A stretch of DNA of 64,000 bases from Seison nebaliae (taxonomy: Eukaryota; Rotifera; Pararotatoria; Seisonacea; Seisonidae). Within the stretch, counting starts at the first letter, position 1. Every line of letters starts with the position of its first letter. Under the pieces are notes generated by a model. That model did not search any database. It was given only the letters and a program-made list of their open reading frames with translations, and had not been told where the DNA came from. The stretch lies in contig JALJEE010001494.1 in assembly GCA_023231475.1 (NCBI GenBank), positions 1-64,000 on the forward strand, in the 5' to 3' direction. The position numbers and the translations under genes were made by a program. Positions 34,820 to 48,600 of the stretch are shown here, piece after piece.

Positions 34820-36888
34820 ATGGCAAATATATTTGTGGAGAATCATTTGAGTTTCGATGTAAAAATCGAATCGAGTAAAGAATGTCTCGATCCATCAAAT
34901 GCCAAGTATATAGCCTATGTCATTCATATAAGAGCGAGTAAGATTAGTTGGAAATGTTATAAGAGATATTCACAATTCCTCCAATTCAATGAATCATTGA
35001 AACATTTCGAATCGATTGACTCCATCAAATTATTCCCTTCAAAATTCTCATTCCGACTCAACGAGACTTCTTCTGAATTCATCGAGAAACGTTTGTTAGC
35101 ATTGGACAAATATTTATGTTCATTTACTAATGAATTACTAAATGCTTTGAATACTCATCTGACATCTAACACCACTCCTACCATTCCACATGACGATAAC
35201 AATCAACAAATACTCGTTTACTCCAAAGTCTTCTCATTATTATGTCAATTCCTTGATTTTCCTTTATACGTTTGACATCATCACTCTCAATCATCATTAT
35301 GGTTAATTATATTTTAGGAAATCAATTTTATTATTATGAAAATGTCAAACAACTTCTTCTCAAACGGTTAGTGTCACGTTTATTTCACGATAAATGACCT
35401 GATTGGAAAAAGGCGAAACGATAATTAAAGAAAATAATAATTCTTATGAATTCTCCGTTTTACAATTATTCGCGTTCAACGAAGCATTTATGAAGAATCG
35501 ATTGAAATTTCCTTGTTAGATGATTATTTATTGATTATTTCATTATTCATTTTAATTGATATTCTTAGATTGTCGATCAGATGAAGATATATCTCATTCC
35601 ATTGAAATGATGAAATTGTTGAAGAATGTGACGGTTCGTTTTCTTTTATATCAATAATTATTATTGGACAGATTATCGGTAGTAATGATCGATGGAAGGA
35701 ATCGAATATCATTCCAAATGATTTACCATTCTCATTATTGTCATTCACCAATATCGATCGACTTCAAGTTCTCTCATCTCTCTCAATTTTATCAATATTT
35801 CATGTTCAATTCAATTCGTATTCAGATACAGAACGTTAATATTGATGTCATATCTGGATTTGAGGAAGTGAAAAAATGTTTGAAAACTTTCTATTGTCAC
35901 AATTCCATCGATCGAATTATGGTTGCCCTTTTCCTTTAACTATTTCACCCAATTGCACGTTATCGTTCAGATGTTGTCGTTAAACGGTGTACGATTGAAG
36001 GATATAGAGATGGATAATGAACAGAAAAATTTTTGTACAAAAATCAAATTAAACGGTTGGGCACAATTGACGACGGTGGATTTGTCACATAATTCTCTGG
36101 AGAATTTAGATTATTCAATTGTTAGTTCGATTGAGAATTGAGACGAATTGAAATTTTTCTTTAAATTTTTCCTTCTCAGAAATTGATGTGTAATATCGAA
36201 TCATTCGATTTGAGTCATAATCAATTGGAGAATGTTCAATATTTGGATTTATTGAGTTCGTTATCGAGATTAAATTTAAGTTATAATAAATTCGTTCAAT
36301 TGCCCAATGATTTGTCGTCGAAATTGGGCAATATCAAAACACTCGATCTTTCTCATAATCAATTGAGGAACGTGAATGGATTAGGCACATTATACTCATT
36401 AGTCAATTTGTCGTTAATCGATAATTGTTTGAAAGAATTCGACGATATTGCTGATCTCGGATCATTACCATGTCTAGAAACTCTACAATTATATGGGAAT
36501 CCTCTACAGAAAATGATTGATTATCGAGCGAAAGTTTCTTCTTCATAATTTCCATTTGAATTTATTAATTATTTATTTTAATTATTAATTTAATTTATCT
36601 ATAATTTAAAGATTCTCTCCATCTTTAATGATCGAGCAGCGAATATCTGGTTAGATAACGTTCAAACGACAACACGCGAATTGGATATCGCAAATATTAT
36701 GATTGCTATTAAGAATGCAATGCAATTAGCTGATAAGTTAGTGAAGTCATCCTCCCTCCCACATCTGAACTAGTTGTTGAAAATTTGCAATTTTAATTAG
36801 TAAACCGATTAAACTGAATTTGAGTGGATCATACAATACGATGAATGATCGCTGTCTTATCAAACCGCCGAATAAAGAGTTTAACTAA
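34820..36888 (+). CDS. NISCH: Nischarin-like PX and leucine-rich-repeat protein
   Basis: Ten exons: 34820..35269, 35318..35366, 35413..35514, 35569..35633, 35672..35767, 35826..35921, 35971..36120, 36180..36533, 36612..36736, 36801..36888. All phases agree; the product is 524 residues. Order of domains: a PX domain (about 10-145, with WKCYKRYSQF and LFPSKF), a helical linker (YEIN, GETIIKENN, LQLFAFNEAF), and then leucine-rich repeats (LTTVDLSHNSL, IESFDLSHNQL, LSRLNLSYNKF, IKTLDLSHNQL, LVNLSLIDNCL, LETLQLYGNPL) closed by the nischarin-type cap (FNDRAANIWLDN, RELDIANIMIAI). Each segment lines up with the same part of human nischarin, which fixes the splice sites. Nischarin binds PI3P on endosomes and regulates integrin recycling, Rac/PAK signalling and Rab traffic. 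This short form stops after the cap, without the long vertebrate C-terminus. One intron is only 38 bases. Confidence 0.88.
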
Positions 36889-36892
36889 TAAA
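36887..36892 (+). terminator. AATAAA overlapping the nischarin stop codon
   Basis: The sequence TAATAAA places the hexamer over the last two bases of the stop TAA. It is a candidate poly(A) signal, giving a very short 3' UTR. Confidence 0.35.
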
Positions 36893-37542
36893 TTATTTGA
36901 AAATACATATGTTGTTGAAATGAATGAAATTTTTATCAATATTCTTTTTTATTCGATTATCTTTTGTAATAAAATTTCTTATTCAAATACGAACGTTCGA
37001 AAATATTTAAGCAGTTAGCCAACTGATCATCCAACTAATCAATGTGAGTTGTTCCGATGTCTCTGTCATTTCATTTAATTGATTTTCTTTCATTTTATTC
37101 TCATGTTTCTTTTCTTGTCATTTTTACTTTGAACGAGGAAAGTTATTGAAGAATGATACGACAACAAAACGAGTATGAATGGCGTGATATGATAATAAAT
37201 TATTAAATTTTTTATGTTTCTCTTTTTTTTTTTCAACTTCTTCAAATTGATAACAACATCTCTTTATTCAAGTTTTAACACTTTCATCAAAACTCTCTTT
37301 CTGTTGGAGAGCGGAGTGAGAAAGAAATTATTCATCATAACATCATTTCAATAAACTAAATTCTACATGACCGTTGTCGAATTGTTTCGTTTCTTTAAAA
37401 GTGGCGCAAATTTATATTCTAAATTTAAATTCGATCAAATTTTTCATAATTTTACAAATTATATTCTTTCCATCGAATTAGAACACCTCCATTAGCTACT
37501 GTGTGAAATTGTTGTTTTTATTGTTTTTCTCTATCGTTCACA
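36889..37542. other. Spacer between nischarin and HGD
   Basis: About 650 AT-rich bases with a long T run near 37220. It lies between two plus-strand genes and should contain the promoter of HGD. No gene was found. Confidence 0.45.
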
Positions 37543-39115
37543 ATGAAGTTGATGAAAAATGATGATTGGAATCAACTCTCTTATTTATCGGGATTCGGTA
37601 ACGAATTCACATCCGAATGTATCGAAGGTGCAATACCAATCGAACAGAATTCACCACAAGTCTGTAAATTTGGATTATATGCTGAACAATTATCAGGAAC
37701 TGCTTTCACCATGGGAAGGAAGAGGAATTTCCGCTCTTGGCTCTACCGACGACTCCCATCGGTGAAACATGGTGAATATAAACCGTTGAGGAATTTGTTA
37801 TTACCTGCCAATTTCTCATCAAACTTTTCACCGAATCATCCCGAATGTTCCATTGATCCATCACCAATTAAATGGTCACCATTTCCCATACCAGATCATA
37901 AAGTCAACTTTGTGAAAGGATTGACAACAATTGGCGGTGCTGGTGATCCAACTATTCGACATGGATTAGCTATCCATATTTATGCATGTAACGAATCGAT
38001 GGGGTCGAAATTGACATTTAACAATTCCGATGGTGATTTTCTTATCGTACCACAGGAAGGTCGATTATTTATTCGAACGGAATTTGGTCGATTAATTGTC
38101 AAACCAAATGAGATTTGTGTCATTCAAGTTCATCTTTCAAATGATCAAAATGATTTTTAAATATTAATTTTCTAGTTGGGAATGAGATTTAGTGTTGACG
38201 TAGAAGGAAATAGTCGTGGATATATTTTAGAAGTGTTTGATGGTCATTTTACAATTCCAGATTTAGGACCGATCGGTTTTAATTAAATTTAATTAATAGA
38301 AAAATAATTTATTTAATTTGTGTTAGGTGCAAATGGTTTAGCGAATCCACGTCATTTCTTAAGTCCATCAGCATATGAAGAGGTGGGAGAAGCACATCAA
38401 TTAATCATCACTAAATATCAAGGAAGATTGTTCGAGTATGAACAGACTCATTCGTGTTTCGATGTGGTGGGATGGCATGGCAATTATGTGCCATACAAAT
38501 ATGATTTGTCGAAATTCATGGTAATCAATAGCGTATCATTTGATCATTGTGTTCGTCATCATTCATTCTAATTCCATTAATTTTCCTGTTTGTTTAGGAT
38601 CCGAGTATATTTACTGTTCTAACATGTCAGAGTAATACTGTGGGTACAGCGATCGCTGATTTCGTCATATTCCCTCCACGATGGGGTGTCTCTGAAAATA
38701 CATTTCGACCTCCTTATTATCATAGTTATTATTATCATTCTCCTTCAATTGTTAAAACTAAAGAAAATTTAAAGGAAATTGTATGTCGGAATTTATGGGA
38801 CTGATTTTCGGAGCATACGAAGCAAAACCAAATCAATTATTGCCGGGAGGAGGAACTCTCCATTCAATGGGCACTCCACATGGTCCTGATGCTGATTGTT
38901 TTAAGAAGGCGAGTAGCGACGAACTGAAACCGGAACGGGTGGCAGAAGATACTCAAGTTCATCATTTCTCTTCTCAATTCACATATACATTTCTCTTGTA
39001 GTCTTTCATGTTCGAATCATGTTTGAGTATCGTATTAACGAAGACTGCACGACTGATGGCTGATGAAACATATAGTTCTTGCTGGGATGCACTCCAGAGA
39101 TGGAAATGCGACTAG
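37543..39115 (+). CDS. HGD: Homogentisate 1,2-dioxygenase
   Basis: Six exons: 37543..38127, 38176..38275, 38327..38550, 38598..38724, 38775..38956, 39002..39115. Phases agree and the product is 443 residues, close to the 445 of the human enzyme. The protein follows the family from [12 protein letters not shown] through [44 protein letters not shown] and [12 protein letters not shown] to FRPPYYHRNCMSEF and [10 protein letters not shown]. The iron ligands are H345, E351 and H381, with the spacing of the human ones (6 and 30 residues). It opens the ring of homogentisate to maleylacetoacetate in tyrosine and phenylalanine breakdown. The homology fixes all five introns (45-51 bases), every one of which starts with GTT. 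There is no sign of inactivation. Confidence 0.95.
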
Positions 39116-39269
39116 ATGTAATTATCACCTTCCTACATAACGCTACGGCAACTTTATACTTTTCCTTTATGTTTCGGTGATTTTCTCCTCCATTCACCTT
39201 CAAATCATCCTTTAATCATTGAGAATTTCTCAGTCTCCTTTCCACATAACTTCAACACTAAATTATATG

Positions 39270-39275
39270 AATAAA
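39270..39275 (+). terminator. Polyadenylation signal of HGD
   Basis: Canonical AATAAA 155 bases after the HGD stop codon. Confidence 0.45.
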
Positions 39276-40837
39276 ATTACTTATTGGATAAAATGTCAAA
39301 CCTCTAAATTATTCATACTAAATTAGAAGATCTAATCCCACTAATTTAAAGTTCTCCTCTAAAAGTGCGAAAATCTATTCTTTTTTTCAATCCTGAAAAA
39401 CTCATCGATATTATAAAAATGGAATGGATTAATCACATTTGACAAACAATGAAGGAAAGTGAAATAAGGTCATTTAATGAGAAAAGATAAGTGGAAGATT
39501 TGACTTGAGGAACTTTGAAATTATGTTAATTGTTTATTTGGAGAAATGCACGGAATGTGCACACTTTACATTTTTGATCAGATTGCATTAGTTTTCGGAT
39601 TTCTCCTCTATTAAATTTCATCGAGTGCTAATGTCTGTGTCAATTGAAATTAGGAGTAGAATAATCGAACAGGAACTGACGAAAATAAGTTTTGATTGAT
39701 ATTAATAACGAAATTCGTTTTTACTGTTCAATTACTCGAAAAAGAATGTGCAATTCGTAGGGAATAGATGGAATTTGATTGTTTTGAGGAAGAAAGGAAT
39801 GGAAGGAAGTACGTCGTCATATATGTTACACAATGATGATCGTGATGATGATGACATAATGTTTTAAATTTTTAATTTGTAGGTAATGGACGAATCAATT
39901 ACACATTGATTAGATTCGTGTTAATCGTAAAATTGAAAACAAAAGAATAATTGGATCCTGCATGTAATTTGTTTAGTGGGGAACTGTAATTTCTCGTTCA
40001 ACAGTTCTTCTCCATTTCATTCAGTTGTGGTCTCTCTTTCTATATTGGGTGAAAAAATTTTCGTTCATTTCGAAGAATTGTGAAAAATGGAGGAAAATAT
40101 GATTTTTCTGCGCACCTTCAATATTGTCAGTGACGATAATAGAAATGGATAATAAGAATAGTAAAAGGAATAATAAGAATAATAATATTTGGGGAGAAGA
40201 AGAAAGAAGACGAAAAAGAAAAATAGAAAGAAAAGAATAATTACTAAAGAGAGTAATAGAGCAAGAACTGAGCACCAAAAACAGAGAGGAGATGAAGTGA
40301 AATAATATTTTTATATAAATTTCTTATTATTTGCAGTTTATTTCCAGTGAGTGATTCATAGAGTGTGATTCGTACGTAAAGAATTATTTCGGGAACTATC
40401 GTTATTTCTATTTGACATATGATAGGGACATTACTCGTTCTGCCACCATCGTTTGTTTCCATCTCTCGATCGAACTCCCATTTCACCATTCATTTCACCA
40501 TTACTCACTGACGATTCAACTATCGGCAATGCTTCTTCTCACGATGGAATTGCCATTCCTCTCAGTTTCAGAACCGATACAAATTGATTAATTCCAATTC
40601 TCTATCATTCTGTCTTCTTATCGTGATTCCGATTCAATGTCACTGTCGTATCAGTTGACAAATTTGAATTGCATGTAGTCTTAAGCGGAGAGATTAATTG
40701 TCGGGAAGGACTGGTCGATTGAATCAGATGGAAGAAATAGACGGGGAGTCATGTTAATGAAAAGCATTCAAAAATAGAAGAAAGGACTGATATGTATGAT
40801 AATGAAAAATGGGAGGAGAAATAAAGCAGATACAAAT

Positions 40838-40976
<139 letters not shown>

Positions 40977-41223
40977 ACGTGATTATGGTGATGGAATCGT
41001 ACTGGTAATATCAGACATTAGAGCGATAGTAGCAATATTTGCATTTATATCCATGCATTATAATTACACATATCACAAGTGGGGAGGAAAGATAGAACAG
41101 ATAGCTAGGAAGATAAATTAAGGATTGTCACATATATTATATGTGTGTGTATTTATAGAAAGGAACCTATTTGGTTATCATATTATGGAGCATCTACATA
41201 AGATTGTGTGCACATACACCACT

Positions 41224-41270
41224 AATAATAGTAGTAGTAATAGTAGTAGTAGTAGTAGTAGTAGTAGTAT
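41224..41270. repeat. AGT trinucleotide repeat
   Basis: About 15 AGT/AAT units, the longest uniform run being about 9 units. Intergenic. Confidence 0.9.
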
Positions 41271-43390
41271 TGGTAAGACATAAAAAACGAATCTAAATGT
41301 AAATGCAATACAATGTACTGCCGGTGTATCGACTGCCATATGTGAACTGCATATAATGGGGAAACAGATTAAAATTTGCTACTGTTATATTCTCTCTCAT
41401 CTCCAGCAGCAATGCAGTTTACAGCAATTGTCATTCCTTGTTTTTTTTTCTTCCGTCTTTCGTCATCTTCGTAATTCAGCTTCGTCCCTATCATTACTAC
41501 TATACGTTTTCACGATAAGGATGTTCCTTCATTTTCCTTCTTATTAAAATTGTGGCATTCTGCTCACATATCGAATATTCCTTTCGATCACCAATCCAAC
41601 TCCAAATATATCGGACTGCATATCGACTTGATAAAGTGGGAAATATTCATCGATAAATTTATGCAATATCTTCCCACCGAGAAGTGAAGTCGATCGAGAA
41701 TATTTCCAACTCATCCCACTCACGCTATCATATGTCAAAAAGAAGAGACATTTCATTCTTTCTCCAAATTCGTCTCAATCTTCATATCGACACACATCTC
41801 ACCTTATGTCTCTTATTAGTCATCAGTACTTGTGATCAGTCAGAATTTGGATGTGCTCCACTTGATTAATTAAAGGAATATGATTTGGACTTTCTATCCA
41901 ATTATTTTCTTATTCGCCACTCCAAATGAATAGGCAGCTAAATTATCGATATCGAAATAGGAAACAATAAACTAGAAAGTAGAAGAAATGGCCGAAAGAA
42001 TGAAATTCGATGCAAATAAAATTTCTATCATAATCATCAGAAATGATTGGTGATGTCCATTTGAGGTGGAAGAGAAAGTTGGGTAAATACTTCGTCAAAC
42101 TTTCAGGAGTATCCACAATCAGTTCTAACTGAATGAGTGAAAATAATTTTTAATAATTTGATTGAAGAGATTTCGTAGGGGAGGAAGAAAGGTGGGAGAA
42201 GAGTAGGAATATGCATTTGGGATTTGACGAGAATTCGGCAGATAGATAGACAATAGGAATAATTTGAACGATTTCTCTCACTCTTCATATCCATCTCGTG
42301 AGTTTGCGCATAATATATATTCATGAAACATTGAAATTTATTTATGGAATACATACACGTCAACAGATAGATTACGTATATATGGAATGGTGACGATCAA
42401 TGAATACGGATATGGAAGAACAATAAGAAATAATAAAAAAAAACTTCTTTTTCAAAATTACTTCTCTTCTTCCTACGAATTAGTCTCGCGCACGACATAT
42501 AACCATTTGGGAAGTGTATTTGTTCGGTTCTGGATGAAATATTATGTTCCTTCATTATTATGTCAAATGTGGAAGACTCTCTTCACATCTTCCAACTTTT
42601 ATTGAGATTTACAAATGGAGAAGCGAAATTAAATCTTATCGATATTAGAGAGGATAAAAACGAACATTCGTGTTATTTGTTTTATCTTAATTCCACATAA
42701 GAAAATGAGATTAACTAAAATTAATTTGTCCAAAATAATTCCTTAAAATTTCTCTTCTTAAGAGGAGAAACGAAAAGATTTTTTTTTCTCAGATTTTTTT
42801 CAGACGAATGACAATTTTTGAAATTTTATTTGATATGGCATATAGGAAAGTAGAAAAATTCTCAAATAGTTTTCCTATTAAATACGTAAAAGAATTTCAT
42901 TTGAATTTTATTAATTAAAACGAATGAATGGAAATAGTTCGTGAAATGATTGAAATGCAAAAGCATGAAATATGTCATCCTCTTCTTTTGCCTAATCGCT
43001 CTCCAATTATGAGAAGTTTCCACTTCATTTAAAAGAAAATGTGAATTCACGAAAAGGAGAGCGGAATCGAGAAGTATAATTGGGAGAGAATCGGAAGATT
43101 AATTTTTATGATCTGAATGTGAATTTCTTTGTTTATTATATTAGTCGGAATGTTGTTCCAGTATCTATTATGTAAAGTTATTGTTGTTGTTGTTGTTTGA
43201 AGGTAAGATTTTGGATGGAACTAAAAATTCCATCAAACATTCTCTTTATTTTTACATTTGAAATTTGGAGAGATGAAACTATAAAAAAAAAGAAGAAAGA
43301 AAGAAAAGAAGAATTAGAATTATATAAATTTTACAATTGTATTATATTTCTTTTCACATAATTTTATTGTGCTAACTACATTTACGTAAT

Positions 43391-44030
43391 ATGACGATTT
43401 GTATTTGTGGAGATGTGGAGGAGAGAAATAATGAAGAATTTCTTATAGTTGGTTTGACATCTTTCGTTCTTGTTTCCTTTTTAGTAGTTTCCATATATTA
43501 TTCATTCTATTATTCTTATTGTTTCCAAAATGCTGCCAAATGCAATATAGATGCAGCAAATATTTCGAAATGGGAAAGAATGAAAGAAGCTGCAGAATAT
43601 AAGGTAACGATGATAATCGATTCGCTTTCTTTTTTCTCCCGCTCTACATTCTCGTCTCATGCACCAAATACATCTTTTCTTTTCGACAGTCAACATAACT
43701 AATAGTTTGGTGGAGGAAAGTGTGATAGGTTATATGGAAATTGATTGATTCCTTCTCCCCAACATTAACAGTTAACTAAATCAATTTTAAGATACGTAAT
43801 TGCGAGAAAGAAAGAAAGAAAAAGGAATTTTCCCCTCCATTCCAATCGTTTGTCTCATTCATTTAACCTCCACAATATCATCATACTGATCGATCTGACT
43901 CATTTAATATTTCTGCTTTATTGATTTAACAGAAGGAAAGGAATTTTATTTGCATTCGAATGGATTTCATCCTGATCCAATCGACGAAATATTCACAAAT
44001 TATGAATCAGATACTTTCCTGAAAAAAAAA
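43391..44030 (+). CDS. Possible upstream exons of a membrane protein
   Basis: An open frame from the ATG at 43391 codes a short N-terminus and one clear hydrophobic segment (FLIVGLTSFVLVSFLVV), and meets a donor AAG|GTAACG at 43602/43603. A second open stretch at about 43933-44030 (frame EGKEFYLHSNGFHPDP) follows an AACAG acceptor and ends at a strong donor, GTAAGT, at 44031. A 55-base intron would then join in frame to AATATG at 44086, the start of the large ORF. However, the frame does not carry across from the first to the second stretch (phase 0 into phase 1), so an exon may be missing or one piece may be spurious. The donors also differ from the GTT type of other genes here. Treat as tentative. 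Confidence 0.3.
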
Positions 44031-44088
44031 GTAAGTTTTCTTCTTCGAATTTTATCATGAAGAAATCTCATTGAGTTGACGAAAGAAT

Positions 44089-45643
44089 ATGTTCGATTCA
44101 TATGATCTTCAACATGTCATTCTGTCGAAGTTCGAGGGTGTATGGCGACAAACGACAGTCATTTCCAAAGTTGGAATGGATTGTTTCAACGGATTGGATG
44201 AGACGAGACTATTGAGATTAACAAGATCGTTAGTGAATAATCAGAATCATTTCTACAATAATCACACTACCACCACCACCACCACCATCAACCACAACAA
44301 GAACAATATGAGTTTAGAAGAAGAATTCTTCTCCAACATTCCTTCGTCGACAGATACATCCGAATATTTAATAGACGCAAGAAAATTGTATGCTATTTAT
44401 ACTCCCTGGCCATTATATATCGATTGTCTATTAAAATATATGTATCCCATCGTCATAGTTTCTAGCATCATTCTATCGTTGATCAATGTCTTTATATTGG
44501 CACAACCGATTATTCGTGTGGGACAAAATGCACGTTCATTCCTCTTCGCTACACTTTCCTGCGAGTCATTATTATTGTGCACCGCCTCAATTTTGTTATT
44601 GGACCAATATGTCGATCGATCGAAACATCATTCATCTTTCTTATCCTCTTCATCTACTTCATCTTCATCATCATCTGGATCACCTTCATCTTCACGATCA
44701 TCTCCATCACTTTCCACCGTCAATAAATTGAAATTCGACAATCGACTTCTCCTCTCACCACAATCCTCCTCATCATCCAACACTTCACAAACATCTACAT
44801 CTTCCTCGTCGATTGTCGCCTCTTCCCATTTCATGACAACAACATTACCGTCATCATCAACCGTCTTCAATATCAGTCGTAAACGGAATCGTCTAAATAA
44901 ACGGTTTTTAACCGATGACGTTTTCTTCACCGATTCCTTCAACAATTATCATTTATATCAATCCGACGATCAGGAAACATTGAACGCCGAATATCGTAAT
45001 TATTGGTTGAAGCAATCGTATTCATCGATGAACGATGATGACGAATTGAGACGATCTCATTTCTACATCGAAATTCTGCTTTACACACAACTCATCGCTA
45101 ATTATTTTCATTCGGTGCTGATAATATTAACATTATTCTACCTCATGTTCGCCGCCTTCGAACATACAATGACGTCATTGCAGTCAAACTGCTTATATGA
45201 ACGATATTTCTGTTCATCCATCCACATTCGAACAATTTCACTCATTCTCCCCATACTCATCAGTTTAACTTTACTTCCACAATTGTTCGCATATGAAATC
45301 ATTCCATATCATCAATTCGTGGAGAGGATCGTTAAGAAATATGAAATGATCGACGTCTCATCATACCAGATGAATGCCGACGACGCCCATGTACATCATT
45401 CCAATTTTTCAACTAATAAATCTTCAATTTTTCCTGATATCACCTCCGACAACGATAGTCATTTCACTCACACGTCAACAATCTCATCAAATTCTCAGAA
45501 TAAAACGAAAAATCAAAATCATCTCCATGAAGATAACGAAGCATTAAATATATTATTTTCACGATTTTATCTCCATTCCGATTTACTGATACCAAAATTC
45601 TCTTTGAAGAACGTTAACAATTCAAAAAACAATCCAAATCACA

Positions 45644-45683
<40 letters not shown>

Positions 45684-48600
45684 GTCATCACTATCATCGT
45701 CGTCGTCGTCGTCGTCGTCGTTGAAGAATCATCGGAAATTAAACTTCCCCACCATCAGCCACGATGAAAAGATGATGACATCTAATCGAGATTTTCATGA
45801 AAATTTCCATAATGATTACACTCCATTTCAAACCGTATCGAATCAAAATAACCATTTCAAAAGTAATCTTTCATTATTCTATGATGATTTCAATCCATCG
45901 AATGTCTATGATTATGACGACGAGAATTATGTGGGACAATATTTCTCGTTAATTCATCGACCATATTTTGATGAAGATAATGGTAAAATAAATCAGAATG
46001 ATGTTCATTCTTTCCAACAGTTGAATGAAGAAAAACGAAAAAAACGAGAAATTAAACGAGAAACGAAAAATGTCGAATCAGAACGACATCATCGAAACCG
46101 GCGAATGCTATCGGTGGAAGGAATCGATCGACTTAACAAGAAGAAGATTCCTAAAGAATTTTCAGGTGTTGTAGATCTTTATCCGAAATTGAGTGAGATT
46201 GAATATTTGAATAAAATCAATCAATTATTCGAGATGCCTTATTTCTGGTCCGCATCGAACATGTGGTTCCTCATGAACTCTTATTGGCTTCGTCTCATTT
46301 ATACGAGACATTTACAAAATCAATTCCTTATTTATTATCAAATGAAAGAGAATGAAAAGAAATTTATTAATCGTCCTTATTCCTCTCCCAACGACTATTT
46401 CGACAATGAACTTCATCATGATGATCATTTCAAATCGATTAATACCGAATTCAAACGATCATTTAATGAATCGAATGACAATTCGAATTTTTTACGATTT
46501 CTAAGTTCGAGTGAATCGTCCGCCGAATTTCAAGTGAAATCGAAATGTGAATTGATTTTGGAGAAGGTTTTCCTTCCACATCCGTTAGAGCCGGTCGTTG
46601 TCAAAAGAGATTTTGGTAAATCGTTTATTTATACCATCTTTTTCCATTGGTATTTCCATACATTAGATCTCTTCCTTCCACTCCCTTTAATTTCCGTTTT
46701 GTTTGCCGTTCTTCTCTATCAGTTGAAGAAGGAATTGACGTTGAGAATTCCATCGAAAAAATCGATTGAATTACAAGAAGCGGCGATGAAACAATCGAAA
46801 CGTTCAAGTACATTCCAATATGCGACTGATCATATTCGGAAGAATTTCCGAATAAAGAGGAGGAAGGAATCGATAAAAAAATCATTAATTCGACGAACGA
46901 ATAAATCGTCAGAATTGAATAATTCGAATGAAATCATTTCAAATAAAGAATATGAATCAAATAAATTCAATCCATTATTTGTTGAAGATATGCATCAATT
47001 ACAGAATGAAGATCCTTGTCGAATGGAGACATGTGTATGTCTAATGCCACCAAATGCTGGTTTGACTCAACCCAACACTCAATTATTGAAATTAGAAGAT
47101 CGTTCTCAAGTTCATTCAACGATGAATAAAGTTGAAGCATTGGGTCAGAAACGATTGAACAAAACGACATTTGTTGATCTCTTTCAAATAATTCCAACCA
47201 CATCAAACATCATAAGTACAACGGCAACCATACCAATTAGTACGATGATAGGAATGTCGAAATTGTCGGAGAATGTAAAACAGCCGAAAATCATCGTCAC
47301 CACAACGACAATTCCGTCGACGACGATGGGAAATGAGAAACTGGAAGATAATGTACCAGAAAAACCGTTTTATGATTTCGGATCAACATCTTCTGGAAAT
47401 AATGCCATTCCAACAATTGTTACATCGTCAGCTGAGTTCGTGGGGAAGAAATCTTCGATTTCCACTTCTTCTTATTTTAATCGAGATAATGTAATTTATC
47501 GGAGTCAAACTGAATATAATCGAGAATCAATCGAGAATCAATTACGAATGGAACTTTCTGCCACTATTCAACAACGGGAAGAAAAAAGACAACATAACAC
47601 AAATCGGTCATCGACATTACCAAATAATCGTAAATTGACGGATGAAGATGAAGGTAAACGATCATATCAATTGGCGTTACGTCAACGATATGTGGACGCT
47701 CAGAAGAAGAAGATGGGACGTACAAATCAATATGCGGATGAGAATGTTGATTTATATTCGAAAGAAGAACAACAACGTCGTCGTTATCAACATGGGAAGA
47801 AGAAGATGTGTTATCAGCAACGTAATTTGAAACATATCGTAGTGAAAAATGAGAAAGATGTGCACAAATATGAGATTGAAGATGTTTTCGGACAAATCCA
47901 TAAAATATCTTCTTTCTATTCTTGTAAATCGTCTTCTTATATATTATCGTCATCGTTAATGAGCGAATCATTAACATCATCAACTTTAAATACGAAACGT
48001 TCAAATTCGATTTCTTCATCAATTCGCGATTTGAATGAAATGCAGGAGATGAGCGGACCGTTGAACAAATCGAAAACGACCAATTTAAATGATCATCAAC
48101 CAACTGATGCACAACGATTACTCTCACGACATTATCATCAGCGCAAGTTAATGCTAATGGAACGGACACGATCAATTAATGAGAATAAAATACATTTACA
48201 ATCGGAAACCGTAACGAGACTGGATAGCAGGAAAGAAAAAGAATTAATTAATACGAATTTCATTAATGTTGTTACATCGTCAAAGAATGGTACATCTCCA
48301 ATATCGTGCTTGACGTCGATAACTCCAAATGAGAAATTTTCATCAATCGACGAGACTCCAATCTCTAAATTGTCAAATGCATCGAACGGTAAAACGAAAG
48401 ACGAACTTCCGATATCCATCTCATCAATAGAACACATATCTTCCTCAACTGTCTCATCTTCATCATCAACAACAACAACAATAACAACAACAGCATCATT
48501 AACAATTGGAACGACAACTCCAATAAGTACAACGACGACAACAACAACAACAACGGTCATAAAACCGATATATAATTCGGATGGCGAAGAAATTATGAAA

